Positions 1 through 8,823 of a stretch of 64,000 nucleotides of DNA are shown one piece after another (positions within the stretch are counted from its first letter, which is position 1; every line of letters begins with the position of its first letter). The DNA lies in the NCBI GenBank assembly GCA_035293765.1, contig DATGMF010000072.1:57830-121829 (forward strand), read 5' to 3'. Below the pieces are notes generated by a model. It was not told the DNA's origin, made no database searches, and saw only the letters and a list, made by a program, of their open reading frames with translations. Origin of the DNA: DASRHT01 sp035293765 (GTDB lineage: Bacteria; Chloroflexota; Ktedonobacteria; Ktedonobacterales; Ktedonobacteraceae). Both the position numbers and the translations under genes were made by a program.

Positions 1-228
1 CAGGAAGTATAGCACAGCAGCCACGATAACGGCAGCGAAAATTGAGAGAATTGCAATGGTACGGTACTGTCGATTGAGGAATGCCATAGCCCCTTTAAAT
101 ATGGCGTCGGCAACCTTTTGCATGGCAGGCGTGCCGGTATCTTTGCGCAGGACATAGTTCGCGAGATAGGCCGCAAATAGCACTGCCAGGAGTCCTACTC
201 CAATGGGAACCCAGATATAGTTGCTCAC
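1..228 (-). CDS. hppA: Membrane-bound pyrophosphatase, N-terminal part (runs off left edge)
   Basis: Only the first 76 codons are in the window. They encode a hydrophobic helix, a short polar stretch containing GTPAMQKVADAIFKGAMAFL and NRQYRT, then a second hydrophobic helix. This is the characteristic start of the ion-translocating membrane pyrophosphatase (M-PPase) family, which couples pyrophosphate hydrolysis to H+ or Na+ pumping. The GTG start at 228 was chosen because a GGAGG lies about 12 bases upstream. The full family length is usually about 700 residues, so the catalytic loops lie outside the window and ion specificity cannot be judged. A soluble family II pyrophosphatase gene lies directly upstream on the same strand, with its own promoter-like sequence in between. 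Identification is confident despite truncation. Confidence 0.88.
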   Translation of the reverse strand, partial: MSNYIWVPIGVGLLAVLFAAYLANYVLRKDTGTPAMQKVADAIFKGAMAFLNRQYRTIAILSIFAAVIVAAVLYFL

Positions 229-357
229 GATAGAAAACGCCCTCCTTCAAGGCACAAGAAAATATGAGCAGGTCAGCATTGACCGCCAGGTACATCGTGA
301 AACGTTGCGGAGGCAAGAGTTACCTCCTCTTAACAAGGAGCCTTTAAGTCGCACCTT

Positions 358-386
358 AGTGTAACATAGAGCGTCTTCCGTGGCAA
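358..386 (-). promoter_or_regulatory. Sigma-70-type promoter for hppA
   Basis: On the minus strand TTGCCA (381-386) and TACACT (358-363) are separated by 17 bases. This places a transcription start about 120 bases ahead of the hppA GTG, giving a long leader with short GGAGG/CCTCC pairings. No known riboswitch was recognised in that leader. Confidence 0.5.
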
Positions 387-459
387 GTCTCTTGTCACCC
401 TTTCACGAGCAAAAATGGAAAAGGATAGCGGCAATTGAGCACCCTTTTTCTTCCATATG

Positions 460-2112
460 TCACAGCATACCTGTTTTATTCGATAGGGGCTGCTGGATGC
501 GCGGCAAGAGTGGCACCAATTGTTTCTTGCGTGAAACCAGGCCCTCCACTATTGCTGTATGCTTATCGGCTTCGAGCGGGACCCCTAATGCCTCTGCTAC
601 AGCCTGTTCGCCTCCACAAATGAGTAGGGTGCAGCGCATATTAATGATATCAACGATCATAAAAAGGAAAACGCTGTAATTGCGACTTTGCGCGATGCGT
701 TGCATGGCCGCAAGCAGTTCTGCCGAGCGTTTTTCAACTGCTGCTGGACTGGCCGTTTCGACGGTGCCGATGGCGAATTTCGCATCGCGAATGGTAAATT
801 CCTTGAAATCGGAGGTCAACAACGCCTCCGCCGGCTTGTTTTCCAGGTCTGAGGCAGCAGCGGCAAAGATTGCCCGTCCAAGCTGCTCGATATCTTCTCC
901 AACGATAGCAGCAAGCTCCTGCGCGGCACGTTCGTCGCGTGCGGTGCTGGTCGGTGAGCGCAGAATGAGCGTATCGTAAAGCAGCCCTGAGAGCAATAAG
1001 CCGGCCACTTCGCGCGGGATGGGAAGCTCGGCCTCGTGATAGAGGCTGACGATAATCGTGCCGGTGCAGCCGACCGGCTCGGCGCGAAACATGATGGGTT
1101 TGCTGGTATGAACGTCGGCGATACGATGGTGATCGATAATGCCTAAGAGCTCGGCTTCTTCGATGCCATCTACCGCCTGCGAGCTTTCGTTGTGGTCCAC
1201 CAGGATTACACGCTTGGGGCGGGCTTTGATCAGGTCGGTGCGCGAGAGATAGCCGACTAGTTTGCCTTCATTATCAACTACCGGCATAGAGCGGCGACTG
1301 GCTAATGTAGGCTGGATATCGCTCATATAGTCCTCTGGATGGCAGAAGCTGAACTCCTTGTTCATGATATCCTTCACGCTCATGCTCAGATTGATGAGCC
1401 GTACGGTAGTGAAGGTGTGATGACCGGTGCTAATCACCATCACTCCCTGTTTGCGGGCGGTCTCCAGGGTGCGGGTGGAGACCAGCAGATCGCCGGTGAT
1501 AACAAGAGCAGCCGCTCCTCGCTCAATAGCGGTCAACTGGGCATCTTCGCGGTCACCGAGCACGACGAGGCAGCCAGGCTCGACATAATCTGCCATTGAC
1601 TCCGCTTCCATCGCGCCGACGAGCACCCGGTTGCCGAGCGGGCGATGTCCTTCTACCAGCACGCGCCCCCTGAGAACGCGCACCAGGTTATCGCGCTGCA
1701 AAGGGATGCGGTTGACCGATTGAGGGTCGAGGTCTTTGAAGAAGAGTTTGGCGAAATCTTCGTTGGCGATAATACCATGCACCTTGTTCTCTGCATCTAC
1801 CACCGGCATAGAGCGCCGGTTATGCTCCTGCATCAATTGTCCTGCCTCCAGCAGTGACTGATCGAGATAGGCAGAGATGATGCCGCGCCGCATCACATCG
1901 CGTACCTGTAAGTAAACGTCGTCCAGGGCCTCCGGCGCTTCCACCTGGAAGCGTTCAAGCGCGAAGCGCACCTCTGGTTTCAGTTCGCCATTACGGGCTG
2001 CAATAGCCTCTTTTCCCTCGTGCATCTGTAGCAAGCGTGCAAAAGCGTAAGCAGAAGCAACGGAGTCCAGGTCAGAGCTTTTATGTCCAATCACGTAGAT
2101 GGGTTGTGTCAT
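460..2112 (-). CDS. ppaC: Manganese-dependent family II inorganic pyrophosphatase with CBS-DRTGG-CBS regulatory insert
   Basis: A 550-residue cytosolic enzyme hydrolysing PPi to phosphate. The N-terminal DHH-domain metal motif is GHKSSDLDS (His10, Asp14, Asp16). A regulatory insert follows, with a first CBS motif (NRRSMPVVDAENKVHGII), a DRTGG-type domain and a second CBS motif (SRRSMPVVD). The catalytic core then resumes with IDHH at about 326-329, and the DHHA2 domain ends with the substrate motif SRKKQ at about 527-531. This is the CBS-PPase architecture known from clostridia, where AMP/ADP inhibit and ATP or Ap4A activate; regulation here is inferred from architecture. The ATG at 2112 is used because GGGAGG precedes it; the frame stays open upstream without a better start. 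It sits immediately upstream of the membrane pyrophosphatase gene. Confidence 0.93.
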   Translation of the reverse strand: MTQPIYVIGHKSSDLDSVASAYAFARLLQMHEGKEAIAARNGELKPEVRFALERFQVEAPEALDDVYLQVRDVMRRGIISAYLDQSLLEAGQLMQEHNRRSMPVVDAENKVHGIIANEDFAKLFFKDLDPQSVNRIPLQRDNLVRVLRGRVLVEGHRPLGNRVLVGAMEAESMADYVEPGCLVVLGDREDAQLTAIERGAAALVITGDLLVSTRTLETARKQGVMVISTGHHTFTTVRLINLSMSVKDIMNKEFSFCHPEDYMSDIQPTLASRRSMPVVDNEGKLVGYLSRTDLIKARPKRVILVDHNESSQAVDGIEEAELLGIIDHHRIADVHTSKPIMFRAEPVGCTGTIIVSLYHEAELPIPREVAGLLLSGLLYDTLILRSPTSTARDERAAQELAAIVGEDIEQLGRAIFAAAASDLENKPAEALLTSDFKEFTIRDAKFAIGTVETASPAAVEKRSAELLAAMQRIAQSRNYSVFLFMIVDIINMRCTLLICGGEQAVAEALGVPLEADKHTAIVEGLVSRKKQLVPLLPRIQQPLSNKTGML

Positions 2113-2167
2113 AGGATGGCCTCCCGGGTCATCGTGGGCCTGATGTATCTCTATACCATTAAAATAA

Positions 2168-2225
2168 GGGCGACCTGTAGCTCCCCGATTGATCGCGGGA
2201 GCCCGATTCATCGTGGGAGTCGCCC
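2168..2225 (-). terminator. Nested hairpin terminator containing an 18 bp tandem repeat
   Basis: Outer stem GGGCGAC/GTCGCCC (2168-2174 with 2219-2225) encloses an inner GCTCCC/GGGAGC stem. On the minus strand it is followed by TTATTTT, so it probably terminates the M28 peptidase transcript. The interior holds two adjacent 18 bp copies, 2184-2201 and 2202-2219, identical at 16 positions. Confidence 0.6.
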
Positions 2226-2254
2226 TCCTACTAAGGTAATTATGACGGGTGTGG

Positions 2255-4093
2255 TCAAGACCCGGGCGTTGGCGGACTCCCTTGATTCCTCCTGCGCATA
2301 CGTACAATCAGGAACGCGCTCACACCAATTAGAATCAGCACTATGACGGCGATCAGAAGCTGTAACGTAAGTGGCAGGGACGTGCCCGAACTTGTTGGTC
2401 CTACCGCTTGATTGCTGGTCGCTACTGTCAGGTTATTGATGACCTTATCTGACAAAGAGTCATTGGGCGTCGGCAGCGTAACCTGTGGGTTTGAGGGAGG
2501 GATGCCGTCTTCCTGGTGCTGACCATAGGGATTTTGATAGATCGTTGTTTGAGGGACGACGGTGATCGTTTTGCTGACCTGGCGCTTGCCGGTTGCAGAG
2601 CTCGCTGTGAGGGTCAAGGTGTAGCTGCCTGCTGAAGCGTAGCGATGGGTCGCGCTTACTCCGCTGGCTGTGGAGCCGTCGCCGAAGTTCCAGGTGTAGG
2701 TTAAGGGACTATTCCCCTGCGGGTCGTATGAAGCGGTAGCATCGACTGTGAGGTCCGTGCCAACCTGTGCCTGTCCAATATCGCTGATTGACGCGGTTGG
2801 CGCCTGGTCGATAAGAGGAGTTTGCCCCAGAATATCCGGCTGATTGAGCATCCAGGTGGTGAGCATCCCCGGCAGCGCGAGTGACAGCGTCAGCGCATTC
2901 GCTTTGTGCGAACTGCCATTGGCAAAGGTGTTCATTAACTGGATGGTATCTTCCTTCTGATCGTAAGGATAAGACCAGGGGGGCGGGTTGTTATCATAGT
3001 AGGTCGAGTTACCCACGAAGGTCGCGCACGGTATCCCGGCCAGGGTAAAGGGGATCTGGTCGCTTCCTCCCAGCGTATCATCTTCCTGGCGGATATTGCT
3101 GAGCTGGTCGGGAGCGAAAATAGGTTGGGCGACATCCTGACCGTTGTCCGCGTGATAGGTCAGTCCCAGGTATCCCAGGGCTTGAAATTGCTTGAACACC
3201 GCCGGAACAGCCTGTGCCATCAGCGTGCGAAAACGCGTGATCGCGTTACGCTGGGCAGGCGTGAGCTTATCCTGCGCGGGATAGAGTCCGCTATCTGTCA
3301 GCGGTGACATCTCGATATAGAACGGCAACTGCGGATTTTGCAGTTGTCCCAGGTAGCGCAAGGGATACGCGATCCCATTCTGCTCTTCGTTAAACATCGC
3401 GACAATGTTGTTAACATCGCCGTTAACTGTGCTGTTCAGATAGTGGAATGAGCCGAAGAGTCCCTGTTCTTCCGCGTCGAAAATCACAAAACGGAGCGTG
3501 CGGGCAGGATAGGCATGGTGCGCGCGCCAGAAATCGCCCATAGCCTTCGCTACGCCAAGCTCAATCGCGCAGCCGCTGGCATCATCATTGGCTGATTGAG
3601 TCGAGCTGGCTTCCCCATCGTAATGGCAACCAATCACAACCACCTGCTCAGCATGTGTTACTCCAGGAACGCTCACCTCCACATTAAAGGCTGGCACTTT
3701 TGCCGGGCGACCTAACCAGCCCACGACCGGGAATTCGTCGCGCCTGATCTGTGGCCCGAAGCCCTGCAAATCGTGACTGATTTCTTTTGCCCAGTAATCA
3801 GCGAACTCATCGTGCCCATTCACACTTACCGGCAAATTGGCGTCGTATCCGGCTTCTCGTCGCTGAAATTGAGTAGCTATGGTGAAAAGCTGATCATAGA
3901 TATAATTGGGGTCAACCGTGGGGAAATCAGCCAGCTTCGATATGGAAGTTGGCGAAGCGGTCGGGGTAGTAATTGGGTGGGAGGAGGGGTGGGAGGCTAT
4001 AGTGTCGGCATAGCTGATTGTTGGTAGAAAGAAAATAAAAGCCAGAAAAACAAGGCCATATCTTGTGATTGTACGTATCATTCGTACTTGCAT
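2255..4093 (-). CDS. Secreted, membrane-anchored M28 family metallopeptidase with PKD domain
   Basis: A 612-residue exported protein. It has an N-terminal signal sequence (Arg-rich, then GLVFLAFIFFLPTISYA) and an M28 zinc-peptidase domain with the expected ligands and catalytic residues: GCHYDGE, NDDASG, DAEEQGLFGS and a later GGSDQIPF region. A PKD domain follows (ASYDPQG, WNFGDG, ATHRYASAGSYT), then a linker, a C-terminal transmembrane helix and a basic tail (RMRRRNQG). It is therefore predicted to act outside the cytoplasmic membrane as an aminopeptidase; substrate unknown. The ATG at 4093 is preferred over 4108 because the GAGGAG lying between them is its Shine-Dalgarno. It is transcribed divergently from the YukD-like/WD40 gene. 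Confidence 0.88.
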   Translation of the reverse strand: MQVRMIRTITRYGLVFLAFIFFLPTISYADTIASHPSSHPITTPTASPTSISKLADFPTVDPNYIYDQLFTIATQFQRREAGYDANLPVSVNGHDEFADYWAKEISHDLQGFGPQIRRDEFPVVGWLGRPAKVPAFNVEVSVPGVTHAEQVVVIGCHYDGEASSTQSANDDASGCAIELGVAKAMGDFWRAHHAYPARTLRFVIFDAEEQGLFGSFHYLNSTVNGDVNNIVAMFNEEQNGIAYPLRYLGQLQNPQLPFYIEMSPLTDSGLYPAQDKLTPAQRNAITRFRTLMAQAVPAVFKQFQALGYLGLTYHADNGQDVAQPIFAPDQLSNIRQEDDTLGGSDQIPFTLAGIPCATFVGNSTYYDNNPPPWSYPYDQKEDTIQLMNTFANGSSHKANALTLSLALPGMLTTWMLNQPDILGQTPLIDQAPTASISDIGQAQVGTDLTVDATASYDPQGNSPLTYTWNFGDGSTASGVSATHRYASAGSYTLTLTASSATGKRQVSKTITVVPQTTIYQNPYGQHQEDGIPPSNPQVTLPTPNDSLSDKVINNLTVATSNQAVGPTSSGTSLPLTLQLLIAVIVLILIGVSAFLIVRMRRRNQGSPPTPGS

Positions 4094-4276
4094 CCTATTT
4101 CTCCTCATGTGCTATCGAGGCAAATTATATCATCATGTTAAATATACGTCTGCATTCGGGGTTCTCTTTCAGAAAAAATGGTGACGAATACTATAGCCTA
4201 TTTTACTCATGTGTGTGAACAGGAAAAGTCATCGTGATACACTACAGGTATGAGAAAAAAGGGATAGGGTACGAAA

Positions 4277-5797
4277 ATGCGAAAGCTTGAAGTATTCATA
4301 GAAGAAAACGCGCTGGGAGCAGTTCGCCCGGTGGAAGTGGTTGCAGATGCGCCCATTTCTGCCCTGGTAACTGCTCTGGTCGAGGAGTTGAAGCTTCCCC
4401 AGACGGATCTGTTTGGGAAAAAGCTGGTTTACATCCTGCGCCAGTCTGCCGGAGGGCATATTTTACCGGAGCATGCGACGCTGCTGGAATCCGGTGTTGC
4501 GGCAGGGGATAAGCTGGTCCTGGATTCGTACGTGCTCGATGAGGCGGTGATGGTTGGCGCCTCGGTCAAGCAGCATTTCGCGGCTGATTCCACACTGCAC
4601 TCGTCGCCGACGATAGCTGATGCGAGTATGTTTGCTGCTATGGGTCCCGTCGGACAGAGCGGTATTTCGTCTACCCAATTGCCGGTTGCCAGACCTGAGC
4701 GTAAGTGGGGCCGCCGCGCGTTCCTGTTGCTTGGAGGAGCCGTGTTAGGCGCGGGAGGCGTCGGCATCGGCTATGCTGCCTACCAGCAGTTTCTCAATGG
4801 CGCATTTAACGGCCTTAATCATGTAGCGGTCCAACAGCAACCGGTAACGAAGCAGACACAAGCACCCGCCAAGCCCACGACGTTCACAATGGCTAGACAG
4901 CAGGTCGTGTTTATGGGTCACCAGCAACCTGTGCGCGCTCTTGCCTGGTCGCCTGATGGAACAATGCTCGCAAGCGGCGCTGACGATGCGCTATTATTGA
5001 TCTGGGGAACAGATGGCGCGGTCAGGCAGACTTTCAGACATCCTGCTGCGGTGCATGCGGTAGCGTGGGCAGCCGATAGCCAGCGCCTGACGACGGGAGC
5101 CGGTACGCAGGTGGCTTTTTTCAGCGTGGCCGCAGGTCGCATGCTAGCTCGCCCTGTGCGTCGTCACAATCAGATGGTGACGAGTGTGGCGTGGGCAGCT
5201 CAAGGACAGATGCAGGCGGTGTCTGCCGGAGCTGATCTGCGAGCGGTTGTCTGGAACACGGTCAATTATCGCCCGCAGTTTACCTATGCCCGGCATACGG
5301 CTCCGATTGATGTCGTTTCTATCGCGGCGGATGGTCAGACGGTTGCCACTTCTTCGCAGGGCGGCTTTATCCGTATCTGGCAGGCGGCGAATGGACAGGA
5401 TCTGCATGGCTACTATCAGGACGCGCAGGCCCCAATGCGGGCAATGGCCTTTGCTCCCACCGGCGCGCAACTGGCGGTGGGGGGCGATGATGGGATCGTA
5501 CGCATCTGGAGTGCGCTGACCTGTCAGATGCAGACGGCTGGCAGGTGCCTGGATGTGCCGCAGAAGTTCCAGGCTTCGCAGATGGCTATTCGTACCGTTG
5601 CCTGGTCGCCGGATGCTCGCTACCTGGCGGTTGGTGCGGAGGATGGCAAGCTTTCGATCTGGAATACGGCGCAGCTTCAGAAGCCGCTGTTCACCATTCA
5701 GCACAATGGGATTGTGCATGGCGCAACATGGTCGCCGGATGGCAAACGCTTGGCCTCGGCATCGGGCAACGTCGCCATTATCTGGGCATTGATGTAG
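4277..5797 (+). CDS. YukD/EsaB-like ubiquitin-fold, transmembrane, WD40-repeat fusion protein
   Basis: A 506-residue protein in three parts. Residues 1 to about 95 resemble the small ubiquitin-like YukD/EsaB fold of type VII secretion loci (start MRKLEVFIEE, later GKKLVYILRQSAGG). About residues 140-172 contain an RRAFLLLGG-type basic-plus-hydrophobic segment, most simply a single signal-anchor helix. The rest is about seven WD40 blades, each ending in an IW- or VW-type pair (for example AWSPDGTMLASGADD, AFAPTGAQLAVGGDDG, TWSPDGKRLASASG). Topology would place the ubiquitin-like domain inside and the propeller outside. No WXG100, EccC or other ESX gene is in the window, so a secretion role is not shown. 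It is convergent with the polyprenyl synthase gene. Confidence 0.8.
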   Translation: MRKLEVFIEENALGAVRPVEVVADAPISALVTALVEELKLPQTDLFGKKLVYILRQSAGGHILPEHATLLESGVAAGDKLVLDSYVLDEAVMVGASVKQHFAADSTLHSSPTIADASMFAAMGPVGQSGISSTQLPVARPERKWGRRAFLLLGGAVLGAGGVGIGYAAYQQFLNGAFNGLNHVAVQQQPVTKQTQAPAKPTTFTMARQQVVFMGHQQPVRALAWSPDGTMLASGADDALLLIWGTDGAVRQTFRHPAAVHAVAWAADSQRLTTGAGTQVAFFSVAAGRMLARPVRRHNQMVTSVAWAAQGQMQAVSAGADLRAVVWNTVNYRPQFTYARHTAPIDVVSIAADGQTVATSSQGGFIRIWQAANGQDLHGYYQDAQAPMRAMAFAPTGAQLAVGGDDGIVRIWSALTCQMQTAGRCLDVPQKFQASQMAIRTVAWSPDARYLAVGAEDGKLSIWNTAQLQKPLFTIQHNGIVHGATWSPDGKRLASASGNVAIIWALM

Positions 5798-5833
5798 GAG
5801 CACGACCAGATACAGCGTACTCCTACAATCCGC

Positions 5834-6940
5834 CTATTCCCTCGTTTCCGCCTCTACAAAATGCACCAGAGTCTTCATGTCTTCGAGCGCGCGCGCAGCA
5901 ACCGGGCTACTATGATGTGGCACGCCTGCCAGGGCCTTATGCGCCTGTCGGCAATATTGCGCCAGAAACTCGCGGCAATACGTCTTCGTTTGTGTGCGCT
6001 CAAAGATCGCCAGCACTTGCTCCACCTGTTCTGGTGCAACGGGAGCCGTTTGCTGATAGATTGTGCACAAGAGCTGCTGATCGCGCTCACCGGCGTGTTC
6101 TAGCGCATGAAGCACCGGTAGGCTTTTTTTGCGACGATAGATATCGCCCGCGGGCGTCTTGCCCAGCTCGGCTGTGGTCGCCCACACGCCCAGCAGATCG
6201 TCGCGTATCTGGAAGGCGATGCCCATTGCTTTGCCAAAATCGCGCAGGCGAGCGATTGTCTCCTGGTTGCGCGTACCCAGCCGCGCGCCCATCTCAGCCG
6301 CGCAGCTCATTAACGCGCCCGTCTTGCGCTCAATCATGTTCAGGTACATTGCGACAAAAATATCCAGGCGCGTTTCAAAACTAATATCGAGGTATTGTCC
6401 CTCGGCCAGCACCAGACTGGCGCTGTCGAGCGCCTCGCCCAGGCGAACGGCGATGGTGGCATCAACTCCCTGCTCCACTACCTTCCACAGCGCCAGGCGA
6501 GCCAGCGCGAACATCCCGTCGCCGGTATTAATCGCCTGTGGCACGCCCCAGAGCTTCCATAGCGTAGCGCGATGGCGGCGTTCGGCGTCTCCGTCTTCAA
6601 TATCATCGTGAATCAGCGTGAAATTATGGGTGAGTTCGATAGCAACGGCGGCGGGAAGCGCGCGCTGCAAATAGGAGGTATCATCGGTGGCTGGGTTCGC
6701 AAGCTCCCATGCGCCTGCCGCCTCGAATGCCAGCAAGAGGAGCGTGGGGCGCAATAACTTCCCGGGATTGTTGGCGGTTGGGGTGAGCTGGGCATCAACC
6801 CACCCCAGATGATAGCGCATTTGACCGTAAAATGGCGCCAGTTCTGGCGTTGTTAGCTCATCCACGGTGGCGCGCAGTGCCGAATCAATGACGCGTTGAT
6901 GACGTAGTAAGGTTGACTGTACGATTGATGATATAACCAT
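5834..6940 (-). CDS. Trans-isoprenyl diphosphate synthase (polyprenyl synthetase family)
   Basis: A 368-residue cytosolic prenyltransferase condensing isopentenyl diphosphate with an allylic diphosphate. The first aspartate-rich motif is HDDIEDGD (Asp112-Asp116), preceded by IELTHNFTLI. GKLLRP near residue 60 is the conserved GKR-type diphosphate-binding site, here GKLLRP. The second aspartate-rich region is IAFQIRDDLLGVW (about 242-253), in which the last Asp of the usual DDxxD is Gly. Product length (GGPP, FPP or longer) cannot be fixed from sequence alone. The ATG at 6940 gives the expected N-terminus. It is convergent with the WD40 fusion gene, and a 162 bp dispersed repeat lies directly upstream. 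Confidence 0.88.
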   Translation of the reverse strand: MVISSIVQSTLLRHQRVIDSALRATVDELTTPELAPFYGQMRYHLGWVDAQLTPTANNPGKLLRPTLLLLAFEAAGAWELANPATDDTSYLQRALPAAVAIELTHNFTLIHDDIEDGDAERRHRATLWKLWGVPQAINTGDGMFALARLALWKVVEQGVDATIAVRLGEALDSASLVLAEGQYLDISFETRLDIFVAMYLNMIERKTGALMSCAAEMGARLGTRNQETIARLRDFGKAMGIAFQIRDDLLGVWATTAELGKTPAGDIYRRKKSLPVLHALEHAGERDQQLLCTIYQQTAPVAPEQVEQVLAIFERTQTKTYCREFLAQYCRQAHKALAGVPHHSSPVAARALEDMKTLVHFVEAETRE

Positions 6941-6953
6941 GCTTTCGGTCCCA

Positions 6954-7115
6954 TTTCAGTATCCTCAAGCGGAGTCGAGATACCTCGATTCTGCGTTCCT
7001 GAGCGAAGCTAGCGCGTCAGCAGCGTTGGAACGCGGAACGTTTCAAGGTAGCCATCAACTCACGTCGTCTCCCTTGAGGAAGAGTATAGACATCGCATCC
7101 GAAGATGTCAAGCGG
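6954..7115 (+). repeat. Dispersed intergenic repeat, copy A
   Basis: This 162 bp stretch matches, in inverse orientation, 12058-12238. Shared blocks are TTTCAGTA-CCTCAAGCGG at the left, GCGTTCCTGAGCG, the core CAGCGTTGGAACGCGGAA, GTTTCAAG, and GAAGATGTCAAGCGG at the right. Arms 6989-6999 and 7028-7038 are an inverted pair (10 of 11). A shorter relative of the core is at 42303-42352, and a possible 18 bp trace is at about 8793-8811. Confidence 0.75.
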
Positions 7116-7122
7116 GAATGCA

Positions 7123-7623
7123 CTATGGATGCAGGTAAAAGAAAATGGTTGCCGCGACCGTCCCGACGACGACCAGAATGCGCGCCAGCCCCTTAATGCC
7201 TCCAATGCGGTAGAGAGGAGTGCAGAGGTCGCAATAGCGGTTGGTATACTGGTAACGGTGCCCGCGCAAGCCTTCGCGCGCGATAACCACGTTCTCGGTC
7301 TTGCGCTGCGTATGGAGTTCATCGCAGACGTAGCGCCCACAGCCACGGCAGGTAAACTGATCAACGAAGTGAGATGTTTTGGATTGAGACCACTGATCGG
7401 GGTAGACCTGTGTTCCGCAGACATAGCAAACCTGTGTCTGTGCCAGTTTCATTTGCTTTTCGGCGCAGGGCGAATGTTGTTGTTTGGGAAAATGTTCCTG
7501 ACAAAGGCCAAAGTGACAATCGGGACAGCGCCCTAAAGCCTCTTCGGTGCATTCATGACAACGACGTGCCTTGTGGGTGAGACGCGGCTTTTGCATGATT
7601 TTATCGATCTCAGCAGTGCTCAT
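7123..7623 (-). CDS. Cysteine-rich zinc-binding protein with C-terminal membrane anchor
   Basis: A 166-residue protein of unknown function. Residues about 20-60 hold a Cys/His-rich module (CHECTEEALGRCPDCHFGLC, then EHF and HSPC) reminiscent of B-box or AN1-type zinc fingers. A second set follows (CYVCGTQVYP, CRGCGRYVCDELH, CDLC). The C-terminus is one hydrophobic helix (ARILVVVGTVAATIFFYL). It is probably a tail-anchored protein with its zinc domains in the cytoplasm. The ATG at 7623 is chosen because AGGGGA precedes it and the upstream extension of the frame is not cysteine-rich. No named family was recognised. Confidence 0.7.
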   Translation of the reverse strand: MSTAEIDKIMQKPRLTHKARRCHECTEEALGRCPDCHFGLCQEHFPKQQHSPCAEKQMKLAQTQVCYVCGTQVYPDQWSQSKTSHFVDQFTCRGCGRYVCDELHTQRKTENVVIAREGLRGHRYQYTNRYCDLCTPLYRIGGIKGLARILVVVGTVAATIFFYLHP

Positions 7624-7858
7624 AAACTCTTTTTCCCCTGTAGGTATTTTTAGGTAGGCAACTGATAGCTTACATATAAGATGCTCTAAAACGTGTCTAT
7701 AGGTAGTACTGTCATACTCCTCTTCCACGAAAGGACAGGGCTTTCCGCCTCATTTATTGTAACTATACATTGTTTATTGCTCTGACGCAAGGAAAAGGGT
7801 ATCATGTTTAGTAACCACTCTTTATTCCTGATAAACTTTGTGTTAAAGGTAAGCATCT

Positions 7859-8737
7859 ATGTCTGCATTACTACCGCCGACCGTCTGGGCTGACCATCGC
7901 CTAGAGTGGGGCGAACGTACTCATGTAATGGGTATCGTCAATGTGACGCCGGACTCTTTCTCCGGCGACGGTCTGGTTATAGATACGAGCTCGGAGGAGA
8001 ATCTGGTTCAGCGTGCGATCTTATTAGCCCAGAAGTTTGTGACTGAGGGTGCCACGCTGATTGACGTGGGCGGCGAGTCTACCAGGCCCAATGCTGCACC
8101 TATCTCCGCGGAACGCGAAATGGCGCGGGTTATTCCTGTGCTCCGCTCATTGCGCGAGAAGCTACCTCAAGAGATTATACTATCAATTGATACCTATAAA
8201 GCCGAAGTAGCGGCGGCTGCGCTTGATGCGGGAGCCTGTATGATCAACGATATCTGGGCGCTGCGGCACGATCCCGCGATGGCGGAACTGGCAGCCGAGC
8301 GCCGCGTGCCGGTCGTATTAATGGCAAACATGCGAGGATACCAGAAACGCGAAATTGTGAGCGATGTGCTGCGCTATCTCGCCGGTTGTATTGATCATGC
8401 GTTGACCGCAGGCGTGGCCTGGGAGCATATTATCGTCGATCCTGGCATTGGCTTTGGCACAACTCCCCGGGAGAATTTGACGCTGTTGCGCCGGTTGGGT
8501 GAACTGCGAACGCTGAACCGCCCTATTTTGCTGGGGAACTCGCGTAAGTCAACGATTGGTCTGGTGCTTGGTGGGCTGCCAGTTTCCGAGCGACTTGAAG
8601 GGACGGCAGCTTCGGTGGCGCTAGGCATTGCACAGGGAGCCGATATAGTGCGTGTGCATGATGTGCATGCGATGGTGCGCGTCGTCAAGATGAGTGATGC
8701 CATTGTGCGTGGCACCTTTACCCTGCCAGACAGCTAG
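7859..8737 (+). CDS. folP: Dihydropteroate synthase
   Basis: A 292-residue TIM-barrel enzyme joining 6-hydroxymethyl-dihydropterin diphosphate to p-aminobenzoate in folate synthesis. Signature stretches are MGIVNVTPDSFSGDG near residue 22, DVGGESTRPNA, LSIDTYKAEVA, NDIWALRHDP, VDPGIGFGTT and GNSRKSTIG. The spacing and length are typical of the family. The ATG at 7859 has an AAGG about 8 bases upstream. folC follows 86 bases downstream on the same strand with a small hairpin in between, so the two probably work as a folate pair. Confidence 0.95.
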   Translation: MSALLPPTVWADHRLEWGERTHVMGIVNVTPDSFSGDGLVIDTSSEENLVQRAILLAQKFVTEGATLIDVGGESTRPNAAPISAEREMARVIPVLRSLREKLPQEIILSIDTYKAEVAAAALDAGACMINDIWALRHDPAMAELAAERRVPVVLMANMRGYQKREIVSDVLRYLAGCIDHALTAGVAWEHIIVDPGIGFGTTPRENLTLLRRLGELRTLNRPILLGNSRKSTIGLVLGGLPVSERLEGTAASVALGIAQGADIVRVHDVHAMVRVVKMSDAIVRGTFTLPDS

Positions 8738-8763
8738 ATCTACGTCGATGCCACACACTGTAG

Positions 8764-8784
8764 GGGCAGGGCTTGCCCCTGCCC
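8764..8784. repeat. Small dispersed hairpin, CTTGC-loop family (folP-folC gap)
   Basis: GGGCAGGG (8764-8771) pairs with CCCTGCCC (8777-8784) around a CTTGC loop, preceded by GTAGG. The same layout recurs at 15385, 36384, 44115 (inverse) and 49927. The hairpin lacks a T-run, so attenuation between folP and folC is possible but unproven. Just after it, 8793-8811 resembles the GGAACGTTTCAAGGTAG part of the dispersed repeat. Confidence 0.6.
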
Positions 8785-8823
8785 ATGCTAACCCGGAACG
8801 GTTCAAGGTAGGAGAGAGCAAAC

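Noticed and set aside
229..357. Possible riboswitch in the hppA leader
   Set aside because: Short pairings exist, but no known aptamer consensus could be matched by eye.
5794..5826. GTAGGAG/CTCCTAC hairpin between the convergent WD40 and polyprenyl synthase genes
   Set aside because: Only 7 bp with a 19-base loop and no T-run; could be chance.
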